Assembly: GCA_020137815.1 (NCBI GenBank)
Contig: CM035353.1
Span: 7,223,298-7,287,297 of the forward strand
DNA from: Hormiphora californensis
Taxonomy: Eukaryota > Ctenophora > Tentaculata > Cydippida > Pleurobrachiidae
Reading direction: 5' to 3'
Length of the DNA stretch: 64,000 bases
Every line of letters begins with the position of its first letter. Position 1 is the stretch's first letter. A program made the position numbers and the translations under genes. This document shows, in pieces, positions 58,154 through 64,000 of this stretch. The notes beneath the pieces are model-generated. The model was not told the DNA's origin, ran no database searches, and saw only the letters and a list, made by a program, of their open reading frames with translations.

Positions 58154-58598
58154 TCAATACTAGCTATCTGATCGAGTTACCATGTATTGCTAAAGCGACT
58201 GTTTCTCAATATCTGATCGGATGGAAGTTCCCGAATTCAATGCTGTCACTAATTTAAACTGTTATTTCACTATGACTATATTCGATAGTTTTCCCAATGC
58301 TTATGTGTGCTTGCCATGCTGTGAAAATTTTCGTTTAAATTTCTTGATTCCCCAGCCTGAAAAAAGTTTTTTGAGATTTTGAGAATAAAATTAGGTCAAC
58401 TTCAATCCAACTCAGCATGAAAAATAACTTTGGCATAATACATTTCCGCCTTCGATGCAAACTAACTTCAAGTGCCAGATTAGTACAATATGAAGCTGTC
58501 ACTTCATCGTTGGTGATGCCATCCCCTATTATGTTTAGTGGCTATTATGTTTAGTGGCTAGTGTAGGGGTGGCCGCGTCACAAAACTTCATCGTGTAA
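58154..58598. other. Convergent 3' flanks of alpha-tubulin and the second receptor
   Basis: AATAAA at 58384 is a plausible poly(A) signal for tubulin, 230 bases after the stop. A short duplication ATTATGTTTAGTGGCTA occurs at 58528-58561. Nothing else. Confidence 0.5.
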
Positions 58599-61500
58599 TC
58601 ATTCATCCTCCAAAGTTCCATAAACCCGCTCCTCGCCTGGGCACGGATTGTCATCTGTTGTTGTTACGTTATCATTAGTACATGTAATTGTAAGAGCAAC
58701 TGATCTCGTTGCTGCAGTGCTAGTGCTGGCGCCACTCGAATTCATAGCAGAGGTATGATCATTATAAATATGGTCCGTCTCTGCTAGATGGTGGGAAACA
58801 GGCCGGAATGTCTCCACTGAATCATTAGCAGGGGTGATGTTGTCATATTGAATTTTGTTCGCTGTTATTTCCTCCATTTCCATCTCTTCATCAAGTTCCC
58901 TGACTTCAGAAGTCACCAGCTTCTCCCTAATCAAACTGACGTAGTAGGAAAGTTTACATTTCAGAGTCTTAGCTGCCGTCTCGGCTGATTTGTTGTAGAT
59001 AAGGGGGTTCACTAGGGAGTTCAGGGGTAGGAAGATGATGGAGAACAAGGCGTAGGTTGGTGTGGCATCAATTACCAGTCCTGAGTGCAGGCAGCTCACC
59101 ACGATGAAGGGTATCCAACATAAAAAGTCCGTTAAAACTATCACTGTAACCTTTCGTTGGAGTTGTTGGTTCCGTTGGATTACCTGGTGATTTACACACG
59201 GTCCCGTAACTAGACCTTTGCTTCCCGATAGGGTGAAGATGGTGATGAGTATGTAGGAGATTGCAATGATCCCAAAGCAAAGGACATCTGAGAAAAGGAC
59301 CAACCAGACGTAAAGGAGTTGGGGATCTTCTCGGGTAACGAAGAATTTGAAGGAGCATACACCGTGGTTACCATAGAAACTATTACGGTGAGATCTGATT
59401 AGGGAGTAATCCTGGGAAAACATCTCCTGGATCAGGGACCGGATTTGTGACCACCGTAGGAACTTTCCCGAGTGACGCCGAATGCCTCCATAGTATCCCT
59501 CAATGACAGATGTATGCATGGCTTTGTTGGGCATTCCTATAAACAGTGTGTTGTTCCGATCGTAACTAAGGCCATTTACAAAGAAATCCTCAAACTGAGG
59601 AATCAGAGGGATGGTATAGAGAAACACCGGGAAAATGAGAACAAAAGCAAAGCAGATTACTACTTTCGCCTTGCACTTTGGGCTCAGCTCAGCTCTAGGA
59701 CCACGAACTAAATCATTAGAACGAATACTGCAGACCCTGATGAGACTTAGGATTGTCATGGAGACGACGGAGAGTTGTGAGCCGACTGAACTCAGCACTC
59801 CAAGTGTTGCACAGGGCCACTGTGACAACCATGTGACCTGGTGATCGCAATATGTGTGACCCAGAATAATGTCGTAGAAGGATAAAACCAATAGGTAGGC
59901 CCCTGTAAACATGTCTCCAATGGCAATTGACATTGTCAGGAATTTGTTCAGCATTATTTCCTTACTTTTGAAAGTCTGTTGTCGCATTTCCCAAACGGAA
60001 ATCGAAAGATTCAGTGCATTCAGTGCAAAGGAAAGAATCCCAATCGCCCAAGCACACACCTTTAAGGAAACTCCATTCAATATCTCTTGTCCACAATGTT
60101 CGTTGCACTCATCAGAGAGGTCCACACAATCTAATGTTCCATCACATACCTGACTCAACCTTATTCCTTGCTCCATTCTTGCACTGGAAGCTGTTCCTAC
60201 ATCTTCGCTCGTCGCTAGAATCTCCACAATTATCAGCTAGGTCACAAACCGTGTCATAAGATATACAGTTACCATTATCGCAAACAAAATATCGGTTATG
60301 ATATCGACCTTGTTCCTGTACTAAAAATGTCAGATAGTCATTGTTAACAATGGTGTACACTTGATTCTTCGCTAGGTTCCGACAAGAGTCCTTCAAGACA
60401 ACCCTTCCTTCTAGTGGACATTGTGTTGTATTGTCCAGGCATTGTCCTTCACATGCTATGTGTAGGTAAATCTCTCCATATAGTGACCTACAATCTAGTT
60501 TCTGGTTAGGTATGGTTATTTCTAGAGTGTCGTTTTTGCCAAACACATTCAGTCCAGGGGGATAATTCCACGCTTTGACTGAGTGACAAGGTGACAACTG
60601 CTGTCGGAGATTTTCTAAGCCTGGTAGACACCAAAACCCGATTTTGTTGATTTTCTTTCGACCGGGAATGTTGTTTGCAGTTGGAACTGTTTACGGGAAA
60701 TAGTACAAACACGAGTCTCCGCTCCACAGGTGTAAACCAAATCACACAACTGGGGCAGCTCAATGTACCCTCCACGTGCACCCGGACACACAAAGACATC
60801 ACTGCAGGTCTTGTTGGATTTTAGTCTGGTTGATGTCCCTGATCCGCATCTGGGCCACTGATCAACTTCATCCTCCCCTGACAGACAGTCAACCACACCA
60901 TCGGAAATCCAATCTAGGGGGATTCGGTCCATCTTGTCCCGGACACCAAAGAACCTAGCACAAAACTTTCCAGATACTGTCAAACATATTGGATGGGTCT
61001 CATCGGAAGAGTCAGGACAATCAGGGATTCCATTGCACATCCGGTGCTTATGGACAGTGCACTTGGGCGAGGCTTCAACACACTTCTCATTTAACCGGTC
61101 ATCACAGAGGGCCACGGCGCGAAGATCGGTACATATGACATGTCTACTGATAGTCGACAGAAAACCATCCACTAAACACACCCCTGCTACCTGAGAAACG
61201 TATAATTACGTATACAGTCGGACCCCGATTTACCGGGATGCTCGGGGGAAAGGGTTTTGCCCGGTAAATCGGGGTGCCCGGTATTCCGGGGTAAAATATT
61301 GTTAATTGCCTATTTCGGGGGAAGATTATCCTCCCGGTAAATCGGGGTTCTGGTAAATCGGGGCCCGGTATATCGGGGTCCGACTGTAATTACAGTTGCC
61401 TGGTAACATAGACACCTAGCGCCGGTGTGCGGGGGTCGCGCCAGGTGTCTATGTCACCAATAATTACAGTAGGCGCTGCTTTGACGAGAATTTTGCGTCA

Positions 61501-62629
61501 CGTGACGTTAATTGGCGAAAGAAGTCATTTGACAATCGCCAAGTTTTGGCAAGATTTGGCGGGAAATGGAAGCATAGAGGTTCAAATGTAAATTTTAGCA
61601 AGTGCTAAGAAGAAAAATCAGCATTCTGAAAGTTTCTACATACCCTGTCTGGGTCCGTACAGTTAGTTTGATCATGGAAGTTTGCACACACAGGATCGTA
61701 CACCTATAAATGCATAGTTGTTAAATAATTATTCAACAATCAACTACTTATAGATACTATCAACATATCGCGTCGAATGCAAATCAATTAATCTGTGTTT
61801 GGCGAAATATAAATTTGACTAAAGTCGGATTTTTTGAAGTTGTCACCCCCTTTTCACGCACGGCGTCGTATTTGGGCGTGACAGCCCCCACTTGCTCTCA
61901 CTTTTCGGTAAAAAACCGCATATCATCAGAAAAGGCATCATTTTAGGAGTCCGTAAAGTTTTTGTTTGACGAAATTGGTCAAGAAATAAAGGCCAAGGCA
62001 TGAGCGCCAAAAACAAGTTTCCAGCGCGCAAATAAAAATTAAAAACTCGCACGCCACCCAGTGGGGTGGCAATTTCAAAAAATCCGACTTTAACCTTTCC
62101 GGGTTGTTTAAAGCTGTAACAACGGGAAGAATTTATAAGGGCAACCTCCTCCCCGTAAAGGTTTATACAGATCTGTGTAGCTTGAAGACATTTTAAATTT
62201 CCATTTCCAATGTACCAATAGCCCTCTCGACACATCATAAATGGTGTTGCGTACGTATCGATAATCCCATTCTGATGGTCGCTATAGTACTCACCATACC
62301 TGCAATGCAGCAGTTGGGAGAGTGATCGAGATACAAAGAGAAATATGGGAATTGGGGGCGATTTGGGAAAAAGGAGAGACAGATTGAAGATTCCTCAATT
62401 TGTGATCGGTACGATCGCTCCAGTTCTATACTAATACTATTTATAAACGCAGTGCAGGTACCTGTATCCATTGCACATCGCTTCATCCTCACAACCGTAT
62501 AAATTGCAAATGTCATCACACAGAATACTCCATGGCATTCGGGTACCAATAATGCTGGTAAAGGTGCTGTTCGCCTCACATTGTATTTCATCTACACCAC
62601 CATTCACACAATCAATCTCATCGTCACAC
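58599..62629 (-). CDS. LDLa-repeat class A-like 7TM receptor 2, 5' end not found
   Basis: Exons 62629-62462, 62299-62095, 61703-61644 and 61190-58599 join in phase; further 5' exons lie upstream or beyond the window. The ectodomain carries CDDEIDCVNGGVDE, VCANFHDQTNCTDPDR, LDLa-like CNGIPDCPDSSDE, the degenerate module RIPLDWISDGVVDCLSGEDE, and LDLa units CDLADNCGDSSDE and CDGTLDCVDLSDEC. Seven membrane segments follow, with TM7 NPLIY. At the DRY site it reads SLIRVC. Domain order and spacing match the receptor at 2265-5741. Two compensating frameshifts, near 60660 and near 60185, put the 160 codons between them in another frame. The conserved LDLa residues lie in that frame, so these are probably indel errors rather than decay. 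A MITE supplies part of one donor site. Confidence 0.85.
61213..61388. mobile_element. pogo-like MITE, GC-rich variant
   Basis: TACAGTCGGACCCCGATTTA and the inverted TATATCGGGGTCCGACTGTA, with several CCGGTAAATCGGGG words inside. It lies in the receptor 2 intron just upstream of exon 61190. Directly beyond it (61400-61462) is a short inverted repeat ACATAGACACCTAGCGCC / GGCGCGACCCCCGC...-type that recurs near 55031. Confidence 0.7.
61820..62092. mobile_element. MITE with TAAAGTCGGATTTTTTGAA ends (copy 2)
   Basis: Same family as 6890-7166. It fills most of the receptor 2 intron between exons 62299-62095 and 61703-61644. It abuts the exon so that the intron's donor GTTAAAGTC is mostly element sequence. 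Confidence 0.75.
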
Positions 62630-62767
62630 CTGCAGCAGAGAATAAACGGTTTTCAAAAACGGTACGCATACGCATCATTTGTGTAACGGCTGTGATTGGC
62701 CAACCTTGCGCGTCTTCTTGTAACGTTATTTCACCGAAACGTTTTTTTGCGACACCGTTTTTGACTG

Positions 62768-62842
62768 TATGGCGGCGCCATACCCCATTTGATTCTCAAC
62801 AGTGCGCGACAGTGCGCTCAGATGGGTCGCGGCGCCAGACAG
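62768..62842. mobile_element. Short GC-rich inverted-repeat element (copy 2)
   Basis: ATGGCGGCGCCATACCCCAT ... GATGGGTCGCGGCGCCAGAC, related to 26110-26168. It lies upstream of the first detected receptor 2 exon. Confidence 0.5.
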
Positions 62843-62883
62843 GTTTTTGACACTACAATTGCAGCTCCTTGCTTTAAGGGTAC

Positions 62884-64000
62884 GCTAACCAAAAATTTTT
62901 TTCGAGTGCAGGGAAATCTCTCACCGTAGGGTTGTAGGCCATGCCAAGGAGACCTCAAATATGCAATTTGAGCTCTCAAGTCGAATTCATATTTTTGCTA
63001 CAGCTGTTTAAAAAATGTCCTGTAAATACGTTTTTGGCATCTCAAAAAATTTTTATAAAGATAGGAGCATGAAAATTTGGGGATTTGAAGAGGACATGAA
63101 GGTGAATAACCACAAAAATTTTTTTTGCAATCCGAGCTGATTTCCGGTCCTGAGATGGATTTCTTTTTTTCCACTTTAACGCCCTATTTAGCAAAGTTCC
63201 GAAAACATGTGAAAGCTGTAAATTGGTGAAAAGTTGCGTCTAACGATTATCTAAGTGGCCATAAATTTTGGGCGTGTCCTTATTTGAGATAAGCTGTACA
63301 GAGTTTTTTTTGTGAAAGCCGTCATTTCAGAAATAAATAAATTCCCTGTATCTCAAAAACGGCTGATCGTAGAGACCTGAGACTATGCTTAAACGATTCA
63401 GAAGGTCCGATTTTGGGGGGGTCTTCTGAGAGACATTTTGCTCCTACTTCAACCGTTTTTGCTGTAATTGCGAAAAACAAAAACCCATCTTCGCCATCGT
63501 GGATTTTTTGTGATTTGGTTTTTGGTGATTATAGGGACCCATATGGACCAAATAGTGAAGGAATTAGCTTGTTACACATTTTTCCATAGTTTCGGTCCTT
63601 TCTTAGCTAAAATTCCCTAATTACAGGATATTGGAGTTTAGCTTTTGCCCTTTTCATAGAATTTGTTTTTCGCAATTACAGCAAAAACGGTTGAAGTAGG
63701 AGCAAAATGTCTCTCAGAAGACCCCCCCAAAATCGGACCTTCTGAATCGTTTAAGCATAGTCTCAGGTCTCTACGATCAGCCGTTTTTGAGATACAGGGA
63801 ATTTATTTATTTCTGAAATGACGGCTTTCACAAAAAAAACTCTGTACAGCTTATCTCAAATAAGGACACGCCCAAAATTTATGGCCACTTAGATAATCGT
63901 TAGACGCAACTTTTCACCAATTTACAGCTTTCACATGTTTTCGGAACTTTGCTAAATAGGGCGTTAAAGTGGAAAAAAAGAAATCCATCTCAGGACCGGA
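62884..64000. mobile_element. Large inverted repeat cut by the window edge
   Basis: TCCGGTCCTGAGATGGATTT at 63143 is inverted exactly at the last bases of the window. Pairing runs inwards through GTTCCGAAAACATGTGAAAG, GCCATAAATTTTGGGCGTGT and CTCAAAAACGGCTGATCGTA to a centre near 63571. Arms are at least 400 bp. The region 62884-63142 to the left may be the outer part of the left arm, whose partner would lie beyond 64000. No coding frame is seen. Confidence 0.8.

Overview
The window is animal (metazoan) nuclear DNA: spliceosomal GT-AG introns, class I PI3-kinase, prolidase, Hrs/HGS, TATDN2, alpha-tubulin whose ATG is split from codon 2 by an intron, a nuclear tRNA-Ser, 7TM receptors with LDLa ectodomains, 5'-truncated LINEs and very many fold-back/MITE-like elements. 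Short introns, a low-GC background and genes nested in introns fit an early-branching animal. A demosponge is my favoured guess, but I cannot prove the phylum from the sequence alone.

Layout. 114-21154 (+) holds the 3' two thirds of a class I PI3K catalytic subunit. Its 5.7-kb intron contains an intronless LDLa-7TM receptor on the same strand (2265-5741). Its 9.7-kb intron contains a complete four-exon secreted C-type lectin on the opposite strand (8452-17240), and the last intron of that lectin is filled by a satellite array of about 1.5-kb units. The last four PI3K exons are repeated at 22187-23132 as part of a 1.9-kb direct duplication that ends inside a LINE. 25733-31214 (-) is an intact 14-exon prolidase of 485 aa with an orphan secreted-protein gene in its large intron. 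Next come a small Cys-rich secreted-protein gene (31593-32206, -), a 228-aa UBX-domain gene (32636-34197, -) and a 575-aa low-complexity protein (34591-36318, -). The 575-aa gene is repeated at about 38.0-40.2 kb beyond a LINE. 40.4-42.0 kb is a cluster of fold-back elements. 42781-50675 (+) is HGS, 51154-54313 (+) TATDN2, 54823-54904 (+) tRNA-Ser(AGA), 56457-58153 (+) alpha-tubulin, and 58599-62629 (-) a second LDLa-7TM receptor paralogous to the first. The right edge is one arm and part of the other of a large inverted repeat.

How the genes relate. There is no operon-like unit. HGS (endosomal sorting) and PI3K (phosphoinositides) are both lipid-signalling or trafficking genes, but nothing links them here beyond proximity. 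The accessory content is membrane or secreted: two receptors, a lectin and two orphan secreted proteins.

Data quality. Five genes that should be intact carry single-base frameshifts at otherwise perfectly conserved positions: tubulin (two), TATDN2 (two), PI3K (one), HGS (one) and the second receptor (two, compensating). In each of the first four, removing or restoring one base per break makes all exon phases fit. The second copy of the 575-aa gene is peppered with 1-4 base deletions over about 1.6 kb only. I read these as residual assembly indels, and the two tandem duplications could be uncollapsed haplotypes. Exon coordinates were derived by eye from splice signals, phase and protein similarity recalled from memory.
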